Assembly: GCF_036588685.1 (NCBI RefSeq)
Contig: NC_086376.1
Span: 27,193,930-27,257,929, forward strand
Reading direction: 5' to 3'
DNA from: Mytilus trossulus
Lineage: Eukaryota; Mollusca; Bivalvia; Mytilida; Mytilidae
DNA length: 64,000 nucleotides
Positions 44,401-59,400 of the stretch are shown here, piece after piece. Made by a program: the position numbers and the translations under genes. Every line of letters starts with the position of its first letter. The stretch's first letter is position 1. The notes below the pieces were generated by a model. The model was not told the origin of the DNA and searched no databases. It worked only from the letters and a program-made list of their open reading frames with translations.

Positions 44401-47400
44401 CACATAAATGTTGAAGGATATCAAAAGTAATGGGTAAGCGATCTTTAATGATTGGTTTCTGTAATCTTTTAATAGAATTTAAAAACAAGGACAGTCTCTC
44501 TAAATTGTTACTGGAATTATTGAAAGGAGAACATATGTTGTCCTTTAAGCATCTATGTCTAATTCCACATATGTATAGTTTAATGGTAGAGTACTGTAGT
44601 TTGAGATGTTGAAAGCAATGTGTAGCAAAATATATCAACAGATCTTCTGACACTGAATAAGGCTTGCTGTCAGTAACACTTATACCATTTAATAGCAAAA
44701 ATTTTAAAAAATGATTATAACCAGTCTCATATGACACTTTTGTCCCTTCGGAAATAGAAAAATTCCATAAATTACTAACTGTTTCACTCAGTGCCACATT
44801 ACTTCTGATGCACTTGGAACTATGCATGGACTCTGTTCTGCTTTTGGGGCCAGCTTGTGAAAACGGGTGATCTGTAAACGAGACAAAGCATCCGAAATTT
44901 GGTTTTTATAACCTGGAACATGTTTTGCACTAAAGTAAAAATTATATTTAGCTGCACACCAAGTCAGCTGTCTCATCAATTTCATAATTTCTAAAGTTTT
45001 TGATCTCCCCTTTTTCACAATAGCTACAGTGGCCTCATTATCACACCAGAATAATATTCTTTTACAAGACCACTCTGGCCCCCAAAGCAGTGCTGCTACA
45101 ACAATAGGATATAATTCTAAAAAGGCTATTGAAAGGTTGTTTGTCAATGATGGTAATTCCAAAGGCCAGGTTGAATAAAAGAATTTCCCCCGAAAAAAGC
45201 CCCCAAATCCTATTGTTGACGCAGCGTCTGTAAATAATTCCATATCAAAGCTACTTGTAAATTCATTTTCATGAAACATAGTAATGCCATTCCAGTTTGA
45301 CAAAAAACGTAACCAAAAATCTAAGTCTGTTCTACATTCTGTGCTTAAATGCACAAAGTCAGACAAATCTTTAACTGTAGTTGACAAGTTAATCAAATAA
45401 GAAACAAAAGACCTTCCAGGTAAAATAACCCTGGAAGCAAAATTTAAATGTCCCAATAACTGTAAAAGTTCTCTTTTTGTACAAGATGATTTGTTTTATT
45501 ATAATATAAGTTTGCCCTTTGGGAGTCAGTATCTCAGCTAGGAAAATTTTGCTCCAGGCCCTGTCGACGACACTTGGTATAGTGGGTAGCCAAGCCCCGT
45601 GGACATGGACACTCCGCCAATCAACTGGAACGCAGAGGGTTCCAAAAAGGGGATGAAGCGATGCTTCATCTCGTAGCAGGGTGCTACGAAAAGGGGTTGA
45701 ATTGACGGTGGAGAGATGAAAAGTAGTTAATTACTTGGGGATTAGAAGAGAAATTAACCAGTGGTGAATTTCGTAATGGTCCAAAAATCAGATGTGAAAC
45801 AGCTGAGTGACCCCCTAAACCAGGGATGCAGATTAAAACAAAACTTTTTGAAATCATATAATACTTTGAATATTTCCTGTTAATCATGAAAAGGAAATAT
45901 GCATGTTGCTGTCTTTTTATCCTTGTTTAAAATAAATTTGAAAGGGTATACATAGGGCCCTCATATCTTTTGAAGTGATTCTTAAATTGAATATTTACTT
46001 TTTCATGTTCTAATTGTTGAAAGCAAACAGTCTTGTTTTACTTAACATACCAATACAATATTAAGAATCATCAGTGGCATAGATTTATATGTGTTCTTTA
46101 TGTAAAAAGTTACAAAATATCTATGAATGTGTTATATTGCAGAAATATGTAGTTTTGTGAGATTAACCTTCATATGTATATAGTTTTGTGAGATTAACCT
46201 TCATATGTCTTTTATTTCAGAATAAAGTTATTGCCACAATTGATGAAACCGTCTTATATGTACAGAATCAGAAGAAAAAAGTCAGGTAAGTGGCCCCCCC
46301 ACAAATAATGAAACTGTCTTATATGTACAGAATCAGAAGAAAAAAGACAGGTAAGTGGCCCCCCCACAATTAATGAAACCGTCTTATATGTACAGAATCA
46401 GAAGAAAAATAGTCAGGTAAGTGGCCCCCCACAATTAATGAAACTGTCTTATATGTACAGAATCAGAAGAAAAAAGTCAGGTAAGTGGCCCCCCCACAAT
46501 TAATGAAACTGTCTTATATGTACAGAATCAGAAGAAAAAAGTCAGGTAAGTGGCCCCCCCACAATTAATGAAACCGTCTTATATGTACAGAATCAGAAGA
46601 AAAAAGTCAGGTAAGTGGCCCCCCCCACAATTAATGAAAATGTCTTATATGTACAGAATCAGAAGAAAAAAGTCAGGTAAGTGGCCCCCCCCACAATTAA
46701 TGAAACTGTCTAATATGTACAGAATCAGAAGAAAAAAGTCAGGTAAGTGGCCCCCCCCCACAATTAATGAAACTGTCTTATATGTACAGAATCAGAAGAA
46801 AAAAGTCAGGTAAGTGGCCCCCCCCCCCCCCCCCCCCCCCACAATTAATGAAACTGTCTTATATGTACAGAATCAGAAGAAAAAAGTCAGGTAAGTGGCC
46901 CCCCACAATTAATGAAACCGTCTTATATGTACAGAATCAGAAGAAAAAAGTCAGGTAAGTGGCCCCCCCCACAATTAATGAAACTGTCTAATATGTACAG
47001 AATCAGAAGAAAAAAGTCAGGTAAGTGGCCCCCCCCCACAATTAATGAAACTGTCTTATATGTACAGAATCAGAAGAAAAAAGTCAGGTAAGTGGCCCCC
47101 CCCTCCCCACAATTAATGAAACTGTCTAATATGTACAGAATCAGAAGAAAAAAGTCAGGTAAGTGGCCCCCCCCACAATTGATGAAACTGTCTTATATGT
47201 ACAGAATCAGAAGAAAAAAGTCAGGTAAGTGCCCCCCCACAATTAATGAAACTGTCTTATATGTACAGAATCAGAAGAAAAAAGTCAGGTAAGTGGCCCC
47301 CCACAATTAATGAAACCGTCTTATATGTACAGAATCAGAAGAAAAAAGTCAGGTAAGTGGCCCCCCACAATTAATGAAACTGTCTTATATGTACAGAATC

Positions 47401-50400
47401 AGAAGAAAAATAGTCAGGTAAGTGGCCCCCCACAATTAATGAAACTGTCTTATATGTACAGAATCAGAAGAAAAAAGTCAGGTAAGTGGCCCCCCCCCCA
47501 CAATTAATGAAACTGTCTTATATGTACAGAATCAGAAGAAAAAAGTCAGGTAAGTGGCCCCCCCCCCCCCCACAAATAATGAAACTGTCTTATATGTACA
47601 GAATCAGAAGAAAAAAGTCAGGTAAGTGCCCCCCCCCACAATTAATGAAACTGTCTTATATGTACAGAATCAGAAGAAAAAAGTCAGGTAAGTGCCCCCC
47701 CCCCCCCCCACAATTAATGAAACTGTCTTATATGTACAGAATCAGAAGAAAAAAGTCCGGTAAGTGCCCCCCCACAATTAATGAAACTGTCTTATATGTA
47801 CAGAATCAGAAGAAAAAAGTCAGGTAAGTGGCCCCCCACAATTAATGAAACTGTCTTATATGTACAGAATCAGAAGAAAAATAGTCAGGTAAGTGGCCCC
47901 CCACAATTAATGAAACTGTCTTATATGTACAGAATCAGAAGAAAAAAGTCAGGTAAGTGGTAAAGGAGATACAGTTTGCTCTGATTCTTCTTTTGAATCT
48001 GTTCTTACAGACAATTCTAAAAATAAAGAGGCCTATCAATAATGATTTTTTGGAAAGTTTGCTATAGCTTGCTTTTGCTACTTTCCATAGCCATCAGCCT
48101 CAAATTTATGGTGACAGATTATCGCCATTTATTCTGATCCGAGATAATTTAGTTCTAGTACTAGTGTTTGAATACTGATTCTTGGAAGGTTATTTTAAAA
48201 TTTTGAGTAACTTCTCATTTGACTGAAAAGATTACAGCTTTAATAAATAAAAGAATTGAATGTTCACCGACGATTCAGATGAATTTAACTTCATTTTGAA
48301 AATGAGTATCTCAAACACTACTTCGCGGATCTGCCATACGCTGAAAAGAAAATCACAAGAAATCTACGCCAGATTGCGTCAGTTTCATTCATGAAAATTT
48401 CATGAATGAACATTTTCCGCTCTACTTTTACCTGTTTACTATGTACGTACGTAAACGTGGTAAAAGCCCGAGAGTATCGAAAAAATCTGGAACGAAGTGA
48501 CCAAGCCGTCAGATAATTGACAAGTGATAATTGTTTGTTATAACTTAATAATTCTTATGTCTCTGTAATAGACGAGTACAGGTAAATACGGTACCGTCTT
48601 TCATAAAAAAAAATAGTTTTAAAATACATTGTGTTTGTCTAAACATCGATCGAAAGGTTTTGATGCCAAAAATCATTTGAAAACTTTTAATTCTGTTATT
48701 TAAATACATTCCAATGTGGATATAAGAGCCTTCGCTCGTTAAGCATGCTCAAGTGGATCAAACTGACAGCAGAAAAACATTGACCCAACGTCAATTCTTC
48801 TTCAGTCTTCTTCCAATAATTTACATCGAGCATCATACCACCTCTGGTGTATTATCGCAAATTCGTATCATATAGCATCCATATTAAAAACAACCGAGTC
48901 AGCATCTTCTTCTTAGAATAACATAGCTCAGGATATGAAGACAAGTGCTGTAGAAATGATAAAGTTTCATGAAATTATGATGATGTGTACCCTTTGGCTA
49001 AAATGGCTGCATTTTCACCTCAAAATTTATATAGATTACAGACAAACACATGCATAGTATGCCCTATTTAAATAGAAATGTTATTGCTTTGTCATCCAAA
49101 CACAGAGGCAATGATTACCATAATATATCAAACGAATGGCTTACAACAAAAAAATTATGAATCTAGCGTATATAAACTTTTTATTTCTGTGGTCATACTG
49201 CTGTTGTTATGCTCCCACCGTATTGAGTTTTATCCTTGTTCTTCTGTAAGTATGTACATTCTTCCCTTACTTATAAGTACCTCCGTATATATCCCAAAAT
49301 TCGTTTCTGTTCTCTTACTTCAGTTTGCCTGAACCAAATTGTATGAAACTGATACGCAATGCTTATAACCACAATTCACAAGTCAAGTTTGAATTTTAGT
49401 TGCGTTACTTTTACCATTTTAACGTTTAATGCTACTTTACAAAAAGAAAAGTTGCTGTAAATTTAAGTTTCTTGTCTCTAAGTATAGTTTGTCTTAACCA
49501 AATGTTATGAAACTTATACACAATTCTCATTACCACAAACACTGATCAAGTTTGAATTTTGGTGGATTTATTTTTACTGCCCTAGGGTTGTGCCGTGTTA
49601 CAAATGAAACCAGATGCTCTGCAGGGCAAAGCTTTATACGACCGCAGAAGTCGAACCCTGAACAGTTGGGACAAGTATGGCCACAACATTCAAGCTTGAT
49701 ACAGCTCTGACTTTGGATTGCGATCAAATTGTTGACATAACATATTGTTTTCTGACACAAAACAAATGTAAAGATCTTACAATTCTATTGCGCAATACTG
49801 TATAATTAGAATGAATACACAATGTTTATTAACCCATTATTTATATCAAGTAAAATTAAATTTTGGTAGTGTCACATTTACAGTTCTTGAGTTTATAACG
49901 TTAATGCTAGCGAGGGCATCATTTGAGACCCATGGACATGTTCCCTTATTTTTTTTTATAAAAGCCTTTAATATAAATTCACTTTCTTTACAGTTGTATT
50001 GATTTAAGTTACTGTAACTGTCTTATTTATAAGTTAGGATGCAGTATTGTTTGCTAAGAATCAATGCTATCCAAAAGAGTTCAAAGAATGAAAATGTATT
50101 CATAACTATAGTCCACAATAAAGGTTGTCAATAATGAGAAATGTTTGTACCATATACATGTAGAAAGCTTTAAAAGGCCCCGTTATGAAACATGTGGAAC
50201 AATTCAAACAAAAAAAACTTACGTGTTAATTTACTAAAAACAAATATGAAGGCCCTAAACCAATAGAAAAATACTAATTCACAGGCCCTTGAAGTTGACA
50301 TGGCATGGGTACTTAAAAAAATTAACAGAGCTTTCTGCATGTATATTTCATTATTTTAGATCTACAGTTTAAGGTTGCAATCATGAGAAAATATCAAAAC

Positions 50401-53400
50401 TTTTTATGATAAACATAAAAAAGTGATTTTTGATAATTACTGACGAGACAATGGTTTAGTTTAAAACATCAAAGCTGTGATGAAATACATATATTTGAAA
50501 TAATACACGTCTATAACCTTTTTGGAATAATACACAGCTACAGTTGCAAACTTTCCAGAGGTGCTATCCAGCTCTTTGATTAAATTTACTTTTTTTATTT
50601 CAATGATTGAATATACTGTGCTTTTATTCGTGGGGTACCAATTTTTGTGGTTTTCGTGTATGACTTAATCCACAAATTTAAGTGTCCAACGAAATAAAAC
50701 AACCATCGTCCAAATCGAGACATGGAAAGATCCCCATGAAGGTTTGACTACTGATATGATATATATTGAATAACCTAGAATCTGAGAATACTTTAATAGC
50801 AGTCACAGAACTACAACTACATGCAGGATTATACCCATTTAATCTTTAATAACCTAAACTGTAGTACTTTTGATCTTTTTTTTGCGATGAAAGTCACATT
50901 TCTGGTATTCATATGCTAGTATGATAAAAAATTCATTGTACATCCTCATAGTTCTTGTACATATGGGAAATAATAATTTCATGCTAGTCTTGATTTTGAT
51001 AAGAATTATTTGACAATTCAAGATATATATCTTATATATACGTTTATAGCATTTGTTTATGATACTGATTTCTTTAGGTGACTTGTGTATGGCCTAATTA
51101 ACACCTTTGATGGTCCTTAATCTGTTGATCACTTTATCTTGGGTTAATTAGTGTTGTCATTTCCATTTGCACGGTTCAATGTTTACTTTGCAATTTCCTT
51201 CAATCCAAATATTTGTAACCTTCGTTTTGCATTTGCGCCGATCTGCATTTCATTTGCACCGATTTTCTTTTCTCTTTTCATTTGCGCCGAATATTTTTAC
51301 AGGAAAATGTACAGGTGAATGTTACTTTTCATTTATCATTATTGACCTCTTCCATCAGCCATTTATACAAATGATATGAATTGTCAATCATGCTATTTAT
51401 ATGACTGTAGTATACATCTATATATGACTGTTGTCCTCTGCTATTATGCTTCTACATGTAGTATACTTGGGATGGTACATTGTATATTGGTAAAATTTGG
51501 TTAAAACGTTGTTTACCTGTCTTTGAGTTACGTTTTTAAAATGCGAACTCTAGAAATGGCCACATCAGTACGTAAGACAGAGAAAGAATATTGACAATTA
51601 CGACAAATATACAAGAGACGTTATCACAAAAAAAGAATGTATTAGTTGTGTTGCCCCTAAGTACTTGGCAAGAACAGATTTATGATTTTAATGTATTCCG
51701 TTTTTATGGATTTTATTGTTACAAAATAGATTTTTAAATCTTGATTTTAGTATGAACAGAGTGCTTTTATCTTAGGTTTTTACTTCTTGATTTGAAGGTG
51801 TGTGAACATAGTGCGTTTAAATTGACTACGTTACTAGCCTGCTTGACATCCTACGTCTACCTCCCCGTGGTGAGGCTATTTACTCACCTGAAAATGCAAT
51901 TAGGAGCAAATATAAAATCAGCGGAAATGCAAAAATGAAATCGGCGCAAATGAAAGAATGAGAATTTTAAAAATTAGCGCAAATGTCGTACGCCCCTTCG
52001 TTTTTAAAAGCTTTCATTTAATGATTTTTCAATATTTTTTTTACTATAAAAATCCATGAATTCAAAAACCCACGAATATGTGAATATTGCTGAAACCAAG
52101 AAAATTGATACCCACGAATTAAAGTATTTTCACAGTAGTTCTTTTGTAAACACAAAATGATAGTATTTTGATATGATAAAGTGTTGAAAATGAAATATTC
52201 CCCTCACATGAGTTTCATCCTCATTGAGTGACATAAATCATGGATCAAGGACAAGAAAATAATCTTCTGAAACTGGTTTTTGTCGAGCCTGCAAACCAGG
52301 AATTTAAATGTTCAACTAACTACAAGTTTTCTTGAGGAATGTTTGCATACTTTTCCAAAACCATGAAATTAAACATCCACAAGTATGCAAGTTTTACTCA
52401 AACCACAAAAATTGGTACCCATGAAAATAGATGAATCCACAGTCAGTCCTTTATCTCTGTAAAGGCTATATAGGCTTTTGATAGTCCCATCTGTAACTGT
52501 TTTGCCTTGCTGATCATGGGTTAGTCCCATCTGACAAAGTTGATCTGCATATTTATTATATTGTACCCATGTTCTTTACCAATCACAGGATTGATATGTA
52601 TTTTCATTATTTTGTAGACATACTTTAGAAAAAACCCAGCAAACAGAATTCACCTGTGTAGCGTGCCATCCTACCGATGTTTGTGTTGTGACAGGATGTC
52701 AAAATGGACGTATTTATTATTGGTAAGTAAATATGTCAATTTGTAATTCATGAAGATGTTAAGTGTTCCAGATTGCATATTAGCATGATTTAGTATGTTT
52801 TGATATTAAGCTAAAATGTCCCAAAATTTTAAAAGATATATATATATTTTTAGTTTAATATAAATGTGGTATGATTGCAAATGATTCAACATCACAAGCG
52901 CCAAAAAGACACTGAAATAAACAGCTATAGGTCACTTTACCACCTTAAACAGTGAGCACAGCCCAAACCGCATAGTCAGCTATAAAAGGACCCAAAAAGA
53001 CTATTGTGAAACAATTCAAACGAGAAAACTAAGGGTTCATTTAATGAATGAAAAACTAAAATGTGACACAGCAACAAACAACCTCTGAATTACAGGCTTC
53101 TGACTTGGGACAGGCATATACAACAAGTTTGTATGTATACTAATTTGTTGACACGTTTTTTTTTATTCTAGGTACAACATATTTAGGAAAGATAAAGTTG
53201 TAAAGACTTACTACCATTGGCATGCCCTACCTGTGTTAGACCTGTGTTTTACTGTTGAAGGTTTGCTTTGATATTTTAATTTTGTCTCTACAGCCATATG
53301 TCAAAAGTATTTCATCTTTCAATAATTCCATACAATTTCATATAAGAACACATTTTTGATAAAAAAAAATTCTACAGAAGATATTCTTTGTCAAAATTTA

Positions 53401-56400
53401 ATAACTTTTTTTTTCATTTAATGCAGAAATGTTTGCAGCTTCTTGCAATAACTTTTAAAATTTATTTATGATTTAGATTTTTAGGGAAATTGCAAAAAAA
53501 TAGCATATAGCTACATAGGAATAATGTACACCTAATTTCATTATCTTTATACAAATAATGATTTCTAAGTAAATGACATTTCAAAAAAATAATTCATAGT
53601 AATGATTAAAACTGTTAGAAATTTATAAGAAAAACCTTGAAAAATTTCATCAAAATCAGACCTCAACTAAGTTCTTGGCTATTTTTAGAAAAGATGAATT
53701 CTTTAAATAAAATGATAGGGGAATTTCCTAAATGATGAAACACTTTAAGCCTAAGACTGTACCATCCATTCAAACTAACACATACACACATTTTATGTAT
53801 AATAAGAACTAAACAATTCCATCATATATACAAAAATTACAAACTGAAGTGGAAAGAATGATTAAAACATGCTTTTTAAAAATAATTATCAGTTGAAAAA
53901 GATAAGTACATTTTATTTTGTTAGTCAATGAAAACTGGAATCATAGTAGACATCAATAGAAACTTTTGAGTTCGATGCATTTCCGTCAAAAACTTTGGTT
54001 TTAATGAACGTCACTCGTGCGTTTAGGTGTGTCATGACTTCTGTTTCAATGTTGAGTGAGTGGTTGAAAAACTATAAAGTTGTATTGCATGAATAATTCG
54101 GCAAATCAAACTCTCATAATTGAATCTGCACTAGGGAATTGTGATTAGTTACCTACGGAACAAATATCATTTCTAGTTTACGCTGCACATTGACGATCAC
54201 TTAGACGCTTGATGAACGTTTATAGTGCAGGGATACAGGTGTGCCCCTCTATCTTGTGAATGACGTCACAAAGGCGCGTATAATTGACAAGTTTTCTCCG
54301 GTGACACTCGAAAGTGATCTATTGGTCCATTATGATTGCTCTGATGTTCTTCTGTCTGTATGGGATATTTGAAGTGAAAGCAGATAGCTGAAAATGAACA
54401 GTTGCCTTTAATAGATTTGCTGAATAAGAAAAATACACAGATACATTTAAGATATGTTTGTGTAATAGTTAACCTTTTCAGACGCTATGATTAGCAGGAA
54501 AAGCATATTTGCACAAGTGTATGCAGACCTTTATAAATTGGATAATTTGGATTGATGGAAAGCAATTGCAAGTCTAGTAATACTAGCATCATGTGATCAA
54601 TATTTTGTAATATAATTACAATAAAATACTTATAGTATGTATACGGAGTCTTCTGAATAAGATTGTTTGCTATTGGAATTCGGATTGATGTTGGAATACG
54701 TGGATGTTAGGTGTCACTTTTATACAAAGTTTAATTTTTAGAATTGTTATAATTATAAAATTTATAAAAAAATATTGTCTACTTTGTATCTAGGTTCATA
54801 TCTTTTAAGTGGTGGACATGAGTGTGTATTAGTTAAATGGCAATACAACTCAGATCAGAAAGATTTCTTACCAAGACTTGGAGCACCTATTAATCGTGTG
54901 ACATGTTCCCATGACAACATGTACTATGCCACATGCCATACTGACAATGGTAAGTATATTGCCTCACTTCTGACTCCAAAGTAATAACAAGATCTTTAAA
55001 TAAGGCCAGTTAAAATTAATTGCTAGATTTTTATCATCCCCGCCTGCCCTCTGAAATCGTCCCGCCCCGATTTTTTTTATTTAACAAAAATACAATTTCT
55101 GGATTTTGTTTATGTCCGTTACCGGGAACTATCGATAATTTCTTTTCATTCAAAACTTCCTTTTTGTATTTCTTCCGAGTAATTTAACGAAAATGATTAA
55201 GTCAACATATTCTGCTGTTCTATGATGACAACATCATCTACCGAGAATAGAGATTGATAACGAGAAGGGCATGAAATATTCGAGAAACGAGTAAAACACC
55301 TGGTCTTTAAACGCAAATTGTGGTATGCACAAGTGAATCGAAAACCATGTTTTTTTTATTTATACAATGACTTTGTGTCAAGAAATTTGGACTGTGAATG
55401 ATATACTGTTTTGTTTTTTTGGTTGACAAACAGCAAACACCCTCTGTAACTTTCCCAATACCTTCAATTTAGTTATTAAACAAGAATTACTTTTTGGTTA
55501 AGTTCATATATATTTTACATCATAATTACTTTCAACACTGAGTTTACATTTTATTCTGTACTCACAATACTTGTGTAAAGATACAATTGTATCAATACAT
55601 TTTATTGATTTTATGGGGACTACAACTACAAGCCATTGCTTAGAAAGCAAAATAAATTTGGTTTAGGTATAGTCCAACTGAAGAGAGCATTTCTCTTCTT
55701 TTTGATGTAATATGTTTCTAAGGGACAATTACATGTACAATGTATAACATGTATAAACCCCGTGGTATGAAAAAGTTGTGACGAGGGTTTCATATGAAAT
55801 AAAATTTAAAAAATAAAATCCTTCCACCTGCCCCATTTTTTTCAAAAATTTGGATGAAAATCTACTATTTAGTTTTAGTTGGCCTAATGTAGATTTAGAA
55901 ATTATAGTGATGTTTTTATAGATGCAAAAATGAGAAAGGGTTGTAATTACAATAATTTAAACTCACATTTTTTTTTTTTAAGAAGTGAAGCATAAATTTT
56001 CTCAGTATTGCAAAAATAATAATAGCATTTTGGTACAAAATCACAAAATGAAAATAATAAATGCATGCAATAATTTTGAATTTACAATATTGTGTTTACA
56101 GCTAAAACATAGATTTATAATATACATTTATAAACATAAATTAACTATACAGTTTGAATCATATTAAGGATATAATTAAATGTCTTATAGATGAGTAAAT
56201 CTTATAGTTGTTTTTTTGAAATGATGTTTTTAAAAAAGAGTAATTGTAAATGATGTTCTTTAAGAAGAATACTAGTATGCTGGTAATGATATTGAATGGT
56301 TATAAAGCCCTTTTATTTAATGATCTGGACTGGCTATAAATCCCTTAGTTAAACGACATTGATTTGCTAGAAAACCTGTGTTTAACGACCTTGGCTGTCT

Positions 56401-59400
56401 TTAAAGCCCTGTGTTTAATGACCTTGACTGGCTTTAAAGCCCTTTGTTTGATGACCTTGACTGGCTTTAAAGCCCTGTTATGTTCGGTAACAGGTATTAG
56501 TATTGTTTTAAAAAACATAATATGTTTTATTTGACAGTGATCAAGTTAATAACAAATAAATTTGATGTGAAACAAGTATACCAAGGACTTACATGTGCTC
56601 ATCTCAGTGTGCAGAAAACACATCCAGTACCAGCAGGTTTGCACTATGACCCCAGGTCAAAGGCCTTAGTAACCAATGGAAAGATAGGACATTTACAGTT
56701 TTACTCTGTAACCAATGACAAACATCTGTATGATGTAAGTAGCTTATATGTTGATGAAGATAGGATAAATAACATTAAATAAACAGACAATGTTTACGTT
56801 TGTTGTTCCTGTTTTCAGTACAATTTACACATTGAAGAATATAATCAGCTTTGCAAGGAATATACTATAATCATTTTGTTGATTGTCTTGTCAAAGAGAC
56901 AACAACCCTAACAAAGAGCAGAAAACAGCCCATGCTTCAACAAGGAGTAAAATCTATACAGTAAAATAAGCTGAACAAATTGCTGGATAAGAAAATGTAA
57001 ACAATACAACAGAGAAACACATCAGTCTGAAATTTGCATCTACCATAAAACCAACAATTATGATAGATGGCCACAAATGCCAACACTAGGATTTCAGGCT
57101 CCTGGCCCAGAATTAACACATAACGACCTTATATACTGGTCTTTCAGCCAATATGATCATCATGACTAACACAGTATATATGCTGTTTATACACTGATCT
57201 TGTTTTTAATATTTTTAGTTGGATATTGTTGGACAAAATTACATATCACCTGAGAATATGGCAAAACCACTCACAGTTACAGAAGTTATGGCTGCAGACT
57301 TTAGTTGTCATGGGGACTGGCTAGCTACAGTGGAATTATGGGATGACCATGTGATGTCACCTGAATTGAGGCTAAAATTCTGGCAATTCAGGGAAGAAAC
57401 TAGAAAGTAAATACCCTTTGTTCACAATGAAACTATTGTGATTAAAAATAAAGATAAAGTTATGGTAGAATTCAATATGTTAGACAAAGATGAAATCTGT
57501 GTTGATATGAAGGATTATCCTCCTTCCCAACACCTATATCACTCTGCTCTGTAATTCTTGTATTCAGGCTTCAAAACGAGACCAAGCAAGGCCACAATGT
57601 AAGAGGAGAAGTTGTCAGCAACGTCACAATGCGAGAGGAAACGTTATCAAGCTTGCTTTCGTCAAGCGTAAAACTGCCTTAGGAAGAGGGAAAAGACCAT
57701 TAATAGAACAATAATCAGGTTTTCTTCGTATAGATATAGTAAAATATCAGTCGCCCTACATAATGCTAAAGTATTTACCTCAATCACTGTGCTCACTCGC
57801 CTAAAAGGTTCACATTGTGGCTTGCGGATGATATTTTAGGATATCAATGTGTAGAAAATCAGATTATATATACTTGTAAAATTCAATAGGATGTGATCTT
57901 GTGTAAACCAGAACTAGGCAGTTTTTCACTATTTTCTTGTAAAAGTACCTTAAAACCTAAAGTATGCAGTTAGTTGATACTGGAAGTGACTCAAAAAACT
58001 TGAACTCACTAATTATCTCCCTTATCTCTTAAAAAAAGTGGACAATCATATGTATTTTAAGAATCTGTTTTTAGATAATCCATTTTCTGACACCAGAAGG
58101 GACCTTCTAAGCACACAGTTATACTGTTTTCTCTTTCATGTTCTTTGTCCACAAATTTGAAAATGAGTGGGTAAGGGGAGTTAATTCATGCTATATTTTA
58201 TAAAATGTATTGAAATGTAGTTTTCATTTTTTTTTTAAATGTTGCATAGTGTGTTTTAATCGATGAGTATTTTCAGCTATTAATTTTTTTTTCTCGCAGA
58301 TATACGTTAAACACTACAGTAGAATTACCACATAATTTTCCAGTGACTTGTTTAAAAATACGTCCCGAAACTGGAGAAGATGATGACCAACCAATGGCAG
58401 TGACAACTAGTCTGGATAATTACTTCAAAACATGGACACTTGTTGATGACACAAATATATACAGTATGTGTGTTAATGTTTAAATATCATACAATGGAGA
58501 TTTGTGTTTAATGATAAAAAAAATTATATGTCATATAAGTAACATTAAACTTGTGACATATACACACAAGTTACAACAATAAAAAAAACTGAGTTGAACA
58601 CACACAAGTAACAACAATAAAATAACTGAGTTGAACACACACATATCTATCTATATATATATACAAGTCAAAAGTAACTAAGAGTCCCCTGTCCTCAACT
58701 CTAAAGACTATTTATAAAGGAAACTGTTTTTTTCACTTGGTTTATAATTATATTGGAAGGATTTAGTAGGACTACTAGTTTTTCAATATTAGATAGATTT
58801 GGAAACAGGATTATCCATTGCCATGTCATTAAAAAGTTGTATATGTAAAACATTATTAGTTTGACAGTAGAGGAGAAAGTGATTTTCATCTTCTAAGGTT
58901 TTACAAGTTGGACATGTTCTAAAAAAAAGCTCTAAAAATATATGGTGAAGTGAGAAATCTTTTAAAATCATACCTTTTCTACACTGCCCAATACACCGAA
59001 GACATCTTTTACCTGAAAGGTTAATGTTCCAGTACATTACCTTTCTTTAAAACTAGTTTAAAATTGTATAAAGCAGACTTTAACTCAAATTTTCTTTTAT
59101 ACTCTATTTTATTACAACAACTTTATTTCAGGGAAGAATAAGAAATGGATGTGTAAATTCTCTGGCTATTACCGTTATTCCCCTGCTAGTACAGCTGCCT
59201 ACTCAGATGACGGGTCATTGTTATGTGTAGGGTTTGGTTCTGTTCTGACCATCTGGGATCCCGATACTAATGTATTACTACAGACCTTAGCTGGACAAAA
59301 AGATCAATCTGATATACAGTAAGTATTACTACAGACATTAGCTGGACAAAAAGATAAATCTGATATACAGTAAGTATTACTACAGACATTAGCAGGACAA

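Larger units (their letters stand above)
41678..45831 (-). mobile_element. Internally deleted DIRS/Ngaro-type tyrosine-recombinase retroelement
   Basis: Read on the minus strand the order is: terminal block A (45815-45494), an RNase H frame, a tyrosine-recombinase frame, block A again (43522-43201), block B (43200-42749), a 316-bp spacer (42748-42433), then partial A (42432-42145) and B (42144-41693). Such split direct repeats and a tyrosine recombinase in place of a DDE integrase mark Ngaro/DIRS-group elements. The reverse-transcriptase part is missing: the RNase H frame begins right at the A block junction (about 45494). The two 740-bp B-A copies differ at one base by eye, so activity or duplication was recent. 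The sequence AAACCAGGGATGCAG stands at both outer edges (41678-41692 and 45817-45831). The element lies antisense in WDR75 intron 5. Confidence 0.85.

Noticed and set aside
41693-45815. Hammerhead ribozyme in the retroelement repeats
   Set aside because: I looked for CTGATGA and GAAA core motifs in the A and B blocks on both strands and did not find a consistent set.
46233-47962. CRISPR-like array
   Set aside because: There are no unique spacers; units are contiguous copies of an exon end. The other arrays here also lack spacers, and the genome is eukaryotic.
46550-47963. Series of open frames reading KLSYMYRIRRKKSGKW repeats
   Set aside because: Off-frame readings of the exon 6 derived array.
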